Shown here: positions 18,191-27,507 of the stretch, in pieces
How the letters are laid out: the number at the start of each line of letters is the position of its first letter
Numbering within the stretch: position 1 is the first letter of the stretch
Source of the DNA: Bacteroidetes bacterium 43-93
GTDB taxonomy: Bacteria > Bacteroidota > Bacteroidia > Chitinophagales > Chitinophagaceae
Assembly (NCBI GenBank): GCA_001897855.1
Contig: MKUO01000001.1
Location: 682,001 to 746,000 of the forward strand
DNA: 64,000 nt
Reading direction: 5' to 3'
Program-made: the position numbers and the translations under genes
Notes under the pieces: generated by a model
What the model was told of the DNA's origin: nothing
Database searches by the model: none
The model's input: the letters and a program-made list of their open reading frames with translations, nothing else

Positions 18191-19735
18191 TTAAAAGAAG
18201 CTTTTCTTACTGCTTCGTCCACCAAGGCCTAAAGAGCCGAGCAGGCTGCGCACGATCATATTACCGGCTGTACGCATCATACTCTTAGCAATGGGATTGT
18301 CTGTTATCGTTTCCAGGACAGACTTCTCCTGCGCTTGTTGCGCGCCTTTGGTACCTGCAGCAGATGCAGATTGCGTAGCAGCCGTCTGTAGTTTTTGAGT
18401 AAGCATCTCATAAGCGCTTTCCCTGTTTATAGTTTGGCTATACTTTGCAGCAATAGCAGATTTTGCTACCAGTTGATCGATCTCATCCGCAGTCAATATA
18501 TCCATACGGCTTTTAGGTGGGCATATCATCGTTGCTACGAGCGGAGTAGGGATGCCCTTTTCATCGAGCGTTGTTACCAATGCTTCGCCAATGCCTAATT
18601 GCGTGATGAGGTCTTCTGTTTTATAGTAGCTCGTCTCAGGGTAGTTGGCGGCTGTGAGTTTAATGTCTTTACGATCGTTGGCAGTAAAGGCACGCAGCGC
18701 ATGCTGTATCTTCATACCCAGTTGGCTCAGCACTGCCGGTGCTATATCCATCGGGTTTTGGGTGATGAAGAAAATACCCACTCCTTTAGAACGTATCAGC
18801 TTAATGATCGTTTCCAGTTGCTTCACCAGTACATCTGTAGCATCAGAGAATATCAGGTGGGCTTCATCTATAAACATTACCAGCTTTGGCTGATCCAGGT
18901 CGCCGGCCTCCGGTAGTGTTGCGTACAACTCCGATAACATTTGCAGCATGAAGGTGGAGAATAGCTTTGGCCTGTCCTGCAGATCTGTAACCCTTACTAT
19001 ACTGATCATGCCCCTGCCATCATCGCTTACACGCATCAGGTCGTCTATCTCAAAAGATTTTTCACCAAAGAAAGTATCGGCACCTTGCTGTTGCAGTTCA
19101 ATGATCTTCCGCATAATAGTGCCTACCGATGCTGCGGATATATTGCCATAAGCTGCACCTAATTCCTGCTTGCCTTCATTTGCTGCCCATTGTAAAGTTT
19201 TTACCAAGTCTTGCAGGTCCAGTAAAGGCATCTGGTGGTCATCACAATATTTAAAAAGCATGGCCAGTATGCTTTCCTGGGTATCATTCAGTCCTAATAT
19301 CTTAGCAAGCAGCACAGGGCCAAATTCGCTAACTGTAGCTCGTAGCCTTGTACCCGGTTCTTTGCTTAGTGACAACAACTCAACAGGGTAAGCTGCAGGC
19401 GCATAACTGATACCCATCTGTTGCACACGTTCATTTATTTTATCATTAGGGGCGCCGGCAGCTGCAATGCCACTCAGGTCGCCTTTTATATCCATCATCA
19501 CAACGGGTATGCTGGCATCACTTAATGCTTCTCCTAATACCTGCAGCGTTTTTGTTTTACCCGTGCCTGTGGCGCCACTTATCAGGCCATGCCTGTTCAG
19601 CGTTTTCAGCGCAATATTTACATTCGTTTCCGGTACAAGGCTACCATCCAGCATTCCCTTGCCTAACAGAAAAGAAGTGCCTTTGAAACTATATCCTTTG
19701 TTTATATCCGCGATGAATTGTTCTTTGTTTGCCAT
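18191..19735 (-). CDS. HerA-like helicase / DUF853 ATPase (YjgR-like)
   Basis: A 514-residue hexameric-type ATPase of the HerA/FtsK superfamily, DUF853 branch. It has Walker A GATGTGKT (54-61), Walker B LVMFIDEAHLIF (near 286-297), a sensor region GIFFITQNPMDIAP and an arginine region HALRAFTANDRKD. E. coli YjgR is the prototype; its role is not known. The C-terminus has a low-complexity linker (QTAATQSASAAGTKGAQQA) and ends in a Gly/Arg/Ser-rich tail. No NurA-like nuclease is adjacent, so this is not the HerA-NurA recombination pair. Confidence 0.88.
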   Translation of the reverse strand: MANKEQFIADINKGYSFKGTSFLLGKGMLDGSLVPETNVNIALKTLNRHGLISGATGTGKTKTLQVLGEALSDASIPVVMMDIKGDLSGIAAAGAPNDKINERVQQMGISYAPAAYPVELLSLSKEPGTRLRATVSEFGPVLLAKILGLNDTQESILAMLFKYCDDHQMPLLDLQDLVKTLQWAANEGKQELGAAYGNISAASVGTIMRKIIELQQQGADTFFGEKSFEIDDLMRVSDDGRGMISIVRVTDLQDRPKLFSTFMLQMLSELYATLPEAGDLDQPKLVMFIDEAHLIFSDATDVLVKQLETIIKLIRSKGVGIFFITQNPMDIAPAVLSQLGMKIQHALRAFTANDRKDIKLTAANYPETSYYKTEDLITQLGIGEALVTTLDEKGIPTPLVATMICPPKSRMDILTADEIDQLVAKSAIAAKYSQTINRESAYEMLTQKLQTAATQSASAAGTKGAQQAQEKSVLETITDNPIAKSMMRTAGNMIVRSLLGSLGLGGRSSKKSFF

Positions 19736-19741
19736 AGGAGT

Positions 19742-19772
19742 AAAATAAAAGCCCTGTATGTTTTACAGGGCT
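19742..19772 (-). terminator. Terminator downstream of the acyl-CoA dehydrogenase gene
   Basis: Minus-strand hairpin with 9-bp arms AGCCCTGTA / TACAGGGCT (19750-19772), followed by a TTTTATTTTA tract. It lies between the ACAD stop and the HerA-like start and separates the two same-strand genes. Confidence 0.85.
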
Positions 19773-19798
19773 AATTTAATGCTTAATGATCGTTTTTA

Positions 19799-21580
19799 TC
19801 AGAAGAAATAAGCTTGTTTTTCCAATAGTTTGGCGGCTATTCTTCTGCGTGCATCCTTGGTGTTGAAACTATCTACTTTGGTAAATCGTTTCAATCCCAT
19901 CAGCATCATCCTTTGCTCATCACCTTCTGCAAAGGCATTGATCGCAGATTTGCCGGAGTGGTTGATACGATCTGCCGCATTGTAGATAAAGGTGCGTACC
20001 GCATCCACTGCAAGTGCTGCATGTTCGTGCCCGCTTTGCTGCATCTTCATAGCACGCAGCAATCCCGATTCTGCGGAGAAGGTTTCCATTACCATATCGG
20101 CAATGTCCATTAATATTTCCTGTTCGCCTTCTATCTTCATCATCAGCTTTTGCACGGCGGCCCCTGCACACATCAGTATCGCTTTTTTGAAATTGGCTAT
20201 TGTTTTCAACTCTGCTGCAAATGGTGCATCGCTGGTGCTGAAGTCAGGTACGCTGGTAAGTTCTTTAGTAATAGCCATCGCAGGGCCCATCAGGTTGATG
20301 CGTCCTTTCATAGCACGTTTCAAATACATATCCAGGGTCAGCAACCTGTTTATTTCATTCGTGCCTTCAAATATCCTGTTAATGCGGCTATCGCGATAAG
20401 AACGGGATATATCATATTCGTCAGAGAAGCCATTACCACCATGTATCTGCACACCTTCATCCACTACATAGTCCAGCGTTTCAGAGCCTATCACTTTCAG
20501 CATGGCACATTCAATGGCAAATTCTTCTGCAGCGCCCAGTAATGTTTCATGTTCCGCTTTGCCATGCTCCAGCAGTTCGTGCTCTTTATCACTGATCCAT
20601 TTAGCACTGCGATACAGGGCGCTTTCTGTAATAAATATCCTGATCGCCATCTCCGCGAGCTTATGCTGTATGGCGCCAAAGCTCGCTATCGGTGTTTTAA
20701 ACTGTTCGCGTGTGGCTGCATATTTAATAGATATGCCCAATGCTCTCTTGGCACCACCAAGTGCTGCAGCACAAAGCTTCAGGCGGCCTATGTTCAATAT
20801 GTTGAAGGCGATGATATGGCCTTTGCCTATTTCGCCCAGCAGGTTCTCCACCGGTACTTTACAGTCTTCAAAGAATAGCTGGCGTGTGCTGGAGCCTTTA
20901 ATGCCCATTTTATGTTCCTCTTCGCCAAAGCTCAGTCCGGGTGTATTCCTGTCTACAATAAATGCACTGAACTTATCGCCATCTATTTTTGCAAATACCG
21001 TAAACACATCTGCGAAGCCTGCATTGGTGATCCATATCTTTTGCCCGTTGATGGAGTAGTGTTTGCCATCAGCAGTTAATGTTGCTGTGGTCTTCGCGCC
21101 CAATGCATCAGATCCTGATCCGGGTTCTGTTAACGCATACGCGCCTTTTATTTCCCCTGTTGCCAGCTTGGGTATGTATTTCTGTTTTTGTTCTTCCGTA
21201 CCAAAGTATAGTATGGGCAGAGAGCCGATGCCGTTATGTGCTGCCATTGCAACGGCAAAGGAATGACCACCGCCAAGCGCTTCGTTGATAAGCGTAGCTG
21301 TTACAAAATCTTCACCCAGCCCGCCATATTTTTCAGGAAACGCTGCGCCCAGTAATCCCAGTTCTCCTGCTTTGTCAAGCAGTGAAGGCATCAGTCCTTC
21401 CTTTTGTTTGTCTATTTCTATCAGTTGGGGTATTACTTCTTTATCAAGAAAATCGTTGCAGGTTTGCTCTATCAGCCTTTGTTCTTCAGAGAAATCTTCA
21501 GGGGTAAAAGTTTGTTCCGGATCTGATGGCTGCACCAGGAATCCGCCCCCTATCATTGCGCTTTTAGTATTTGTTTCCAT
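19799..21580 (-). CDS. Acyl-CoA dehydrogenase (long form with C-terminal extension)
   Basis: 593 residues, FAD-dependent alpha,beta-dehydrogenation of acyl-CoA in beta-oxidation. The usual ACAD blocks are present: YALTEPGSGSDA (near 149-160), INGQKIWITNAGFADVFTVF, MGIKGSSTRQLFF, the helix-forming ATREQFKTPIASFGAIQHKLA, and IHGGNGFSDEYDISRSYRDSRINRIFEGTNEI near residue 410. The additional ~160 residues at the C-terminus resemble the VLCAD/ACAD9-type extension common in Bacteroidota. The catalytic base is expected to be Glu405 or the Glu in FEGTNE; I could not decide. No beta-oxidation partners adjoin. Confidence 0.93.
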   Translation of the reverse strand: METNTKSAMIGGGFLVQPSDPEQTFTPEDFSEEQRLIEQTCNDFLDKEVIPQLIEIDKQKEGLMPSLLDKAGELGLLGAAFPEKYGGLGEDFVTATLINEALGGGHSFAVAMAAHNGIGSLPILYFGTEEQKQKYIPKLATGEIKGAYALTEPGSGSDALGAKTTATLTADGKHYSINGQKIWITNAGFADVFTVFAKIDGDKFSAFIVDRNTPGLSFGEEEHKMGIKGSSTRQLFFEDCKVPVENLLGEIGKGHIIAFNILNIGRLKLCAAALGGAKRALGISIKYAATREQFKTPIASFGAIQHKLAEMAIRIFITESALYRSAKWISDKEHELLEHGKAEHETLLGAAEEFAIECAMLKVIGSETLDYVVDEGVQIHGGNGFSDEYDISRSYRDSRINRIFEGTNEINRLLTLDMYLKRAMKGRINLMGPAMAITKELTSVPDFSTSDAPFAAELKTIANFKKAILMCAGAAVQKLMMKIEGEQEILMDIADMVMETFSAESGLLRAMKMQQSGHEHAALAVDAVRTFIYNAADRINHSGKSAINAFAEGDEQRMMLMGLKRFTKVDSFNTKDARRRIAAKLLEKQAYFF

Positions 21581-21682
21581 AACTATATTTCTTACACTAA
21601 ATCTACTAAATAAAGGGGTCGGCTGTTGTTAATTTTTTTATAAGTCAATAACGTTAGCTAATGTTTATTTTTGGGCAGTCAG

Positions 21683-22498
21683 ATGATACCCCGCGAAGGA
21701 TATATAGCTATAAGAAGCGAGCGCTTACATTTTGTAAGTGCCGGCTCAGGCAGCAAAGTACTGCTCGCTTTTCATGGCTACGGCAATGATGCGGCGATGC
21801 TTTTACCGCTTGCCAGGTACATTGGCGATGAATTTACCTTGATCTGCGTCAACCTGCCACATCATGGTAGTAGCTATTGGTCTGCTAATGCCTACCTGGA
21901 GCCTTCGGACTTATATCTAATCTTAAAACATGTTAAGGAATTAACAGGTGTATCTCAGTTTTCGCTGCTGGGTTACAGCATGGGTGGCCGTGTATGCCTG
22001 AAGATGGCAGAACTTTATCCCGAAAGTATTGATAAGGTGGTATTGCTTGCATCTGATGGTCTTTCGTTTAATACATTTTATTATTTCCTGACGCGTACCA
22101 CGCCGGGCAAATACCTGTTTAATAGCTTTCTGAACCGCCCCAAGCATTATATGCATTTGATAGAGTTGGCAAGAAGGCGGAACTGGATCGATGCATCGAG
22201 ATATAAGTTTGCCATGCAGTACCTCAAAGAAGAGGCCGACAGGCAATTTTTGCTGAGGGTATGGCCCAGCATGGCCTATCTTATCCCCGATTATAAAAAA
22301 TTGAAAAAGGCTGTAGAGCAGTACGGTATCGAGCTACACTTATTTATGGGTATCTATGATAAGGTGATACCTGTGTCTATGGGCAAGCAATTTGTAGAGA
22401 ATCACAGCATTGGCAAATTGCATATTGTTGAAAAAGGCCATCGTGTGCTGGATGAAGAAACCATGCCCCAAATTGCTAAATGCCTGAAAGGCGCATGA
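21683..22498 (+). CDS. Alpha/beta hydrolase
   Basis: 271 residues of the alpha/beta hydrolase fold. The nucleophile elbow is GYSMG (Ser99), the oxyanion region is AFHGYGNDAAML, an acid candidate lies in GIYDKVIPV, and the His is in EKGHRVLDEE. The ATG at 21683 (MIPREGY) is preferred over an in-frame TTG at 21671. Substrate unknown. The stop overlaps the next ATG by four bases (ATGA), so it is translationally coupled with the glycosyltransferase gene. Confidence 0.85.
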   Translation: MIPREGYIAIRSERLHFVSAGSGSKVLLAFHGYGNDAAMLLPLARYIGDEFTLICVNLPHHGSSYWSANAYLEPSDLYLILKHVKELTGVSQFSLLGYSMGGRVCLKMAELYPESIDKVVLLASDGLSFNTFYYFLTRTTPGKYLFNSFLNRPKHYMHLIELARRRNWIDASRYKFAMQYLKEEADRQFLLRVWPSMAYLIPDYKKLKKAVEQYGIELHLFMGIYDKVIPVSMGKQFVENHSIGKLHIVEKGHRVLDEETMPQIAKCLKGA

Positions 22499-23637
22499 TA
22501 ATAATATTGATCATAAGCATACTCCTTACAGCAGGCTATGTCACGCTGATGCTGCTATATCGTCGTGGTTGGGCAATGCAGCCTTTATTTACACCTGGTG
22601 ATTCATTAGAGCCTAAAACAAAGGTTAGCATAATAATACCTGCGCGTAATGAAGAGCATAACATCGCAGCAGTTGTACAGTCTGCACTGCTACAAAATTA
22701 TCCGACTCATCTTTTAGAGATAATTGTTGTGGATGATCATTCAGATGATAACACAGCGGCGATAGTGAATGCATTCAACGATGAAAGGGTTAAATGCATC
22801 CGCCTGGCGGAACATGTAGTAAATGATGATAAAATAGTTGCGTTCAAGAAGTTGGGATTGTCTATTGGGATAGCGCAGAGCAAAGGTGAGCTTATCGTAA
22901 CCACCGATGCAGACTGCGTCGCAAGTCCAAATTGGATAGCGAACATCGTTTCAATTTATGAAGCTCAGCGCCCTGTAATGATCGTAGCCCCGGTTAATTT
23001 TACCACCGATGGAAGCCTTGTGCAAATATTTCAGTCGATAGACTTCATGAGTATGCAGGGGATTACTGGCGCTGCACACAGGCTCAATATGGGCAATATG
23101 AGTAACGGTGCCAATCTTGCATTCAGCAGGGAAGCTTATAATGCTGTTGATGGTTATAAAGGTATCGATCACCTGGCTTCGGGCGATGATTACCTGCTGA
23201 TGATGAAGCTGAAGCAAAAGTTTCCTGCGGGTATCGCTTACTTAAAATCACAAGATGCCATCGTTCACACCGCGCCCCAGCCCGATTGGGCAGGCTTTTT
23301 GCAGCAACGTATCCGCTGGGCTTCTAAGTCGGGCAAGTACGATGATAATACACTTACATCCGTGCTGCTGCTTGTATATATTTTTAATTTCAGTTTTCTT
23401 GTATTGATCATCGCAGGGTTTGTTAACAGCAATTATTGGCTGCTTGCGTTGGTAATGTTGCTGATAAAAACAATAGCCGAACTGGTTTATTTATTCCCGG
23501 TTGCACGGTTCTTTAATAAACAAAAACAACTCCGTTATTATCTTTTCCTGCAGCCATTACACATCTTGTATATCATTTTAGCAGGTTTCCTGGGCTTCTT
23601 TGGTGTTTATCGATGGAAGGGGCGTAAGGTTAAATAA
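22495..23637 (+). CDS. Membrane-bound glycosyltransferase family 2 protein
   Basis: 380 residues. An N-terminal membrane segment is followed by a GT-A domain: VSIIIPARNEEHNIAAVV, VDDHSDDNT, TTDADCV as the metal-binding DxD equivalent, and QQRIRWASK (the QxxRW motif of processive GT2 enzymes). Three or four C-terminal membrane helices follow, with aromatic-rich stretches such as FNFSFLVLIIAG. Enzymes of this form make polysaccharide or glycolipid at the cytoplasmic membrane. The start is set at the ATG at 22495 (four-base overlap with the hydrolase); an ATG at 22480 is the alternative. Confidence 0.87.
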   Translation: MIIILIISILLTAGYVTLMLLYRRGWAMQPLFTPGDSLEPKTKVSIIIPARNEEHNIAAVVQSALLQNYPTHLLEIIVVDDHSDDNTAAIVNAFNDERVKCIRLAEHVVNDDKIVAFKKLGLSIGIAQSKGELIVTTDADCVASPNWIANIVSIYEAQRPVMIVAPVNFTTDGSLVQIFQSIDFMSMQGITGAAHRLNMGNMSNGANLAFSREAYNAVDGYKGIDHLASGDDYLLMMKLKQKFPAGIAYLKSQDAIVHTAPQPDWAGFLQQRIRWASKSGKYDDNTLTSVLLLVYIFNFSFLVLIIAGFVNSNYWLLALVMLLIKTIAELVYLFPVARFFNKQKQLRYYLFLQPLHILYIILAGFLGFFGVYRWKGRKVK

Positions 23638-23698
23638 TGTTGAAATCATATAAATATCCGCTAACTATTACTAATTTAGAATAGGATAAAGAGATATT

Positions 23699-24100
23699 AT
23701 GCGTAAAGCAATTTTCATAAGTATTATAGTAATATTGGTAGCAATAACCGGTTATGTGTACTGGTTCTATTATAATCCCTACAGCGATGGTAGCAGGGAA
23801 GGTGTCTTGCAAAAATTCTCACGCAAGGGCAATCTATTCAAAACATACGAGGGTGAAATGATCCAGCTTGGGTTTGGACAGAGAGGTGCTGCTATTAATT
23901 CTCAATACTATTATTTCAGTGTAGATGATGTTACCCTTGCAGATTCGCTTGAGAAATGCCTGGGCAAGATCGTTCGCCTGCATTATATCCAATACCGCAG
24001 GAGCCTTCCCTGGCGTGGCGAAAATTATAATAGCGTAAATGCCGAAAAAGGGCAGTATATGGTGGATAGGATTGAGGAAGTAAAGGACGCAACCTATTAG
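23699..24100 (+). CDS. Hypothetical membrane-anchored protein
   Basis: 133 residues. One N-terminal transmembrane segment (ISIIVILVAITGYVYWFYY) is followed by a small soluble domain with strands such as GVLQKFSRKGNLFKTYEGEM and KIVRLHYIQYRRSLPWRGENY. The pattern is like 6-phosphogluconate-dehydrogenase-neighbouring hypotheticals in Bacteroidota that I can only describe, not name. It is separated from the glycosyltransferase by about 60 bases on the same strand and ends four bases into the convergent methylase gene. Confidence 0.6.
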   Translation: MRKAIFISIIVILVAITGYVYWFYYNPYSDGSREGVLQKFSRKGNLFKTYEGEMIQLGFGQRGAAINSQYYYFSVDDVTLADSLEKCLGKIVRLHYIQYRRSLPWRGENYNSVNAEKGQYMVDRIEEVKDATY

Positions 24101-24801
24101 GCCAGCATCAGGAATACCGCAGGTGCTTTATCTAACTGTGGTTTATTTGCCTTCCATTCTTTTAGCGATTGGGTTTTGATGTACTCTGTAGTTCCCGTGA
24201 TATTCAGGGCGATACACAACTGTGTTTGCGGGTTGCAATGTTTGATGATCTCATCGAGCAATTGGTTGTTGCGATAAGGTGTTTCTATAAATAACTGGGT
24301 TTGCCTTTCTTTTCTTGATAAAGCCTCCAGCGCTTTCAGTTTCTGGCTTCTTGCAGGGTCTTTTACAGGCAGGTATCCATTAAAGCAAAAGCTTTGTCCA
24401 TTTAACCCCGAAGCCATCAGGGCGAGTACGATAGAGTTAGGCCCGGTAAGTGGTATCACGTTAGCGCCTGCGCTATGTGCAATACCTGCAAGCTCTGCAC
24501 CGGGGTCGGCAATGCCCGGGCAGCCGGCTTCACTCATAATGCCAATTTCCAGGCCTTCTTTTATCCATTTCCGGAAGAGGGCAGTATCAGCGCCATCGTG
24601 TTTATCTATTTCAGAGAACTGTATCTCGTCAATTACTATGGATGGGTGTAAAGCTTTTAAGAAACGCCTGGCTGTGCGCACATTCTCTACGAAATAATGC
24701 CTCAGTTCTAATGTTTTGCTTACTACACTCGCAGAAAGGGTAGAGAATGCGTCCTCGGCTATCGGTATTGGTACCAGGTATATTGTTCCTTTTGTGTTCA
24801 T
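24097..24801 (-). CDS. Short RsmI-like SAM-dependent methyltransferase (tetrapyrrole methylase fold)
   Basis: 234 residues of the TP-methylase family with the RsmI pattern: [46 protein letters not shown] (near 88-105) and [22 protein letters not shown]. RsmI 2'-O-methylates C1402 of 16S rRNA. This member is about 50 residues shorter than E. coli RsmI, lacks its C-terminal domain, and has an altered N-terminus (IPIAED where RsmI has TPIGN). Bacteroidota carry both forms; the short one may have another RNA target. It is head to head with the DNA glycosylase gene. Confidence 0.8.
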   Translation of the reverse strand: MNTKGTIYLVPIPIAEDAFSTLSASVVSKTLELRHYFVENVRTARRFLKALHPSIVIDEIQFSEIDKHDGADTALFRKWIKEGLEIGIMSEAGCPGIADPGAELAGIAHSAGANVIPLTGPNSIVLALMASGLNGQSFCFNGYLPVKDPARSQKLKALEALSRKERQTQLFIETPYRNNQLLDEIIKHCNPQTQLCIALNITGTTEYIKTQSLKEWKANKPQLDKAPAVFLMLA

Positions 24802-24848
24802 CCGGGGTTAAAAATACAGCATTGTACGGCAACCTGTATTTTTGCTGT

Positions 24849-25454
24849 ATGATATTGCCGGAATCGTTTTATACCCGTAAAGATGTAGTGAAGATCGCTA
24901 AGGAATTATTAGGAAAAGTTTTAGTAACTAATATTGATGGTATGAAGACTTCGGGTATGATCGTGGAAACGGAGGCTTACGCAGGTGCCGGTGATAAGGC
25001 ATCTCATGCCTATGGCAACCGTCGTACTAATCGCACGGAGATCATGTTCCGAAACGGCGGCAGCGCGTACGTATATCTCTGTTATGGCATTCATCACCTG
25101 TTCAATGTAGTCACAAATGTGCAGGACGTGCCGCACGCGGTGCTCATAAGAGCAATAGAGCCGCTGGAAGGCATAGCATATATGCTGGAACGAAGGAAGA
25201 AAGAGAAGCTCACACCTGCGCTTACGGCAGGCCCCGGCGCCATGAGCGCTGCTTTAGGTATCATTACTTCCCATACCGGGCTATTATTGCGCGATGACGC
25301 TATATATATTGAGGATAGAGGCATTAAGGTACCCCCTAAAGATATTGTTGCTGCAACCAGGGTAGGCGTGGCTTATGCACAAGAAGATGCCATGCTTCCG
25401 TACCGTTTTTATATAAAGGGCAATAAGTACGTGAGTAAAGGAAAAGGGCTATAA
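24849..25454 (+). CDS. DNA-3-methyladenine glycosylase (AAG/MPG family)
   Basis: 201 residues of the alkyladenine glycosylase family, which excises alkylated purines by base flipping. It contains the catalytic block [27 protein letters not shown] (the first Glu acts as general base), then [23 protein letters not shown] and [14 protein letters not shown]. The ATG at 24849 (MILPESFY) is chosen because upstream sequence is the divergent methylase. Length matches the bacterial family. A strong two-way terminator follows. Confidence 0.93.
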   Translation: MILPESFYTRKDVVKIAKELLGKVLVTNIDGMKTSGMIVETEAYAGAGDKASHAYGNRRTNRTEIMFRNGGSAYVYLCYGIHHLFNVVTNVQDVPHAVLIRAIEPLEGIAYMLERRKKEKLTPALTAGPGAMSAALGIITSHTGLLLRDDAIYIEDRGIKVPPKDIVAATRVGVAYAQEDAMLPYRFYIKGNKYVSKGKGL

Positions 25455-25456
25455 AT

Positions 25457-25485
25457 AAAACAGCCGGTCATCGACCGGCTGTTTT
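25457..25485. terminator. Bidirectional terminator between glycosylase gene and porP
   Basis: Nine-bp hairpin CAGCCGGTC-ATC-GACCGGCTG (25461-25481), flanked by AAAA and TTTT, so it can stop transcription from either side of this convergent junction. Confidence 0.9.
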
Positions 25486-25505
25486 ATAAGAGGTATTAAG
25501 AAGAA

Positions 25506-26543
25506 TTAGAATTTCGGACAAGCGAAGTTGTAAGTAGGTTTGAACTCACGTTTGTTGATGCAGCCGTTGAAGATCAAAGACAGTTCATAACCGCCATTGC
25601 TCTTAGTTGCAGGTGCAAAACCAGAAACGTTCAGGTCATAAGTGATACCCACTTTCATTTTAGAAAACTCAAAGCCTACATAAGGGGCAATAGCATCTCC
25701 GTAGCGATACCATGAACCTAAGTACAGGATAGTATTCTTAGCATATTCAGCATCGTGGCCTGGATTCAGTACAAAACCTACAGCAGCACCAGCTAATACT
25801 TCAGAAGCGCTTGCCTGTGCATTGAACATAGCACTTGCATACAGCACGATGTTTTCATTCATATCGAAAGATCCGCCGAGATAGCCGGTAGAGCGCATGT
25901 GTATCTGGTGGCTGTCTTGCAGGAAAGTTTCAGTTGGCTGAGTCAGGTGGTAGAAAGACAAACCTGCATACATAGTAGCATGTTCGCTCATGCGGCCTGA
26001 ATACATAAGCCCTACGTTGAAGTCAGGGTAGTTAAGATCCGCGTTGCCAATGTTCTCAGAAGTATTGTACGGTGTACCGCCTGTTGCGCGGTCAAATTGG
26101 TCTTCAAATTTCAGCTTAGAGAAGTCTATGCTTTTTTGCACCAGCACACCCTGCACACCTATTGATAAAGTATGTTGTTTTTCGTAACCAAATGCTTTGT
26201 GGTAAGCAACTGATAATCCTACACTTACATTTTGCAAGCCGCCTGTGCCAGACCTGTCAAACAAGCCTAATACACCTACGCCTATTGCGTCACCGTTGTT
26301 CAGTTTACCCTTCATGGTAGCCATATCGTAAGATATGGTTCCCGTAATGTATGGGTTAGAAGATACGCTAGCCCATTGAGTACGATAGTTAGCGGCAAGG
26401 CGAAGATCGCATTGCGTTAGACCTGTCAAAGCAGGGTTTAGAGTAAGCGGTGATGCAAAATATTGAGTGAAATGCGGATCTTGAGCCATTGCCGAAGTTG
26501 CGACCATCATTGACACACCCACTCCTAATAATATTTTCTTCAT
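25506..26543 (-). CDS. PorP/SprF family type IX secretion system membrane protein
   Basis: A 345-residue outer-membrane beta-barrel protein. The signal peptide ends at AMAQ and is followed at once by DPHFTQYFASPLTLNPALTG, the hallmark opening of PorP/SprF. Alternating strands and the motif MYSGRMSEHATMYAGLSFYH follow. PorP/SprF proteins work with the T9SS or attach its substrates to the cell surface; several genomes carry many copies, often next to a CHU_C adhesin gene. Here there is no adhesin beside it, though two such adhesins lie elsewhere in the window. Confidence 0.92.
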   Translation of the reverse strand: MKKILLGVGVSMMVATSAMAQDPHFTQYFASPLTLNPALTGLTQCDLRLAANYRTQWASVSSNPYITGTISYDMATMKGKLNNGDAIGVGVLGLFDRSGTGGLQNVSVGLSVAYHKAFGYEKQHTLSIGVQGVLVQKSIDFSKLKFEDQFDRATGGTPYNTSENIGNADLNYPDFNVGLMYSGRMSEHATMYAGLSFYHLTQPTETFLQDSHQIHMRSTGYLGGSFDMNENIVLYASAMFNAQASASEVLAGAAVGFVLNPGHDAEYAKNTILYLGSWYRYGDAIAPYVGFEFSKMKVGITYDLNVSGFAPATKSNGGYELSLIFNGCINKREFKPTYNFACPKF

Positions 26544-26583
26544 CTGGGTAACGTTTATGAATTTTTAATTGAGTTTCTGAAAG

Positions 26584-26614
26584 CCAAAATAAACAAATAA
26601 TCCTATATTCCAAA
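26584..26614 (-). promoter_or_regulatory. Promoter for the porP/sprF-like gene
   Basis: Reading the minus strand, a TTTG element (26611-26614) is followed by 19 bases and TATTTTGG (26584-26591), close to the Bacteroidota TTTG-N19-TAnnTTTG consensus with one mismatch. The start codon is 40 bases downstream. Confidence 0.6.
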
Positions 26615-26663
26615 GAGAGCGTTAAATATTATTTAAGACGGCGTTAAATATTATTTAGTTGGG

Positions 26664-27314
26664 TCATGATTGTTTTTTCACCCCATAGGCAAGATCGCCG
26701 GCATCACCCAATCCCGGTACTATGTATCCCCTGGCTGTCAGTTCGTCATCTATGGCAGCAGTCCATATATGTACATCGGGAAATTTTCGGGTTACCAGGT
26801 CTATTCCTTCGGTGCAGGCAATCGCCGAAACGAAGTGGATGACAGATGGTCTACACCCGTCGGTCAGGTTCTCTAATGTCAGTACCAGGGAAGCTCCGGT
26901 TGCCAGCATGGGGTCGGCAATAATCAGGGGTCGCCCCTCCAGTTCGGGGCAGGTCAGGTATTGCTGGTCTATTTCAAAACTGCCATCCCTGTGGTGTTTC
27001 CGGTAGGCTGCCACAAAGGCGTTGTCTGCCTGGTCAAAATAGTTGAGCAATCCCTGGTGCAGCGGCACTCCCGCCCTAAGGATGGTGGCCAAAACCGGCT
27101 GATGCTCCAGTTCAAAACATTCCGACTGCCCCATCGGGGTTTGCACAGATATTAGTTTATACGGTAATGTTTTGCTGATCTCATAAGCGGCTATTTCGCC
27201 GATACGTTCCATATTACGGCGAAATCTCATTCGATCTGCCTGAACTTCAACATCGCGTATTTGCCGCACCCATTCGCTGAGGATGGAATTATGCAGGCTG
27301 AGGTTGGTTACCAT
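26664..27314 (-). CDS. upp: Uracil phosphoribosyltransferase
   Basis: 216 residues converting uracil and PRPP to UMP in pyrimidine salvage. Motifs: VLATILRAGVPLHQGLLNYF, the PRPP loop ADPMLATGASLVLTLENL (about 135-152), and the C-terminal uracil site YIVPGLGDAGDLAYG. Length matches the 208-216-residue family. A single gene divergent from uppS. Confidence 0.94.
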   Translation of the reverse strand: MVTNLSLHNSILSEWVRQIRDVEVQADRMRFRRNMERIGEIAAYEISKTLPYKLISVQTPMGQSECFELEHQPVLATILRAGVPLHQGLLNYFDQADNAFVAAYRKHHRDGSFEIDQQYLTCPELEGRPLIIADPMLATGASLVLTLENLTDGCRPSVIHFVSAIACTEGIDLVTRKFPDVHIWTAAIDDELTARGYIVPGLGDAGDLAYGVKKQS

Positions 27315-27465
27315 ACCTTAAAAATAGTTTAAATAAATGATGGATTCAAGACTGTAAAAACTGTTAACACATTGTTTAATTGGTTAATTTATATTGCTAA
27401 TGCCGATAAAGTATTGTTAAACTGGCATTCTCCATTTTGATACATACGGCAAGCACCTATTTTTG

Positions 27466-27473
27466 TACCTTTG
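27466..27473 (+). promoter_or_regulatory. -7 element for the uppS-bamA-ompH operon
   Basis: TACCTTTG fits TAnnTTTG exactly and is followed by C; it lies 34 bases before the uppS ATG. A TTTG at 27436-27439 is 26 bases upstream of it, longer than the usual 19-21, so only the -7 element is well supported. Confidence 0.6.
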
Positions 27474-27507
27474 CACACTTTTACTAAAGTGTCTTCCGAT
27501 TTTCCAT

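Noticed and set aside
18191-19735. HerA-NurA DNA repair or defence pair
   Set aside because: No nuclease gene is beside it, and the sequence fits the DUF853/YjgR branch.
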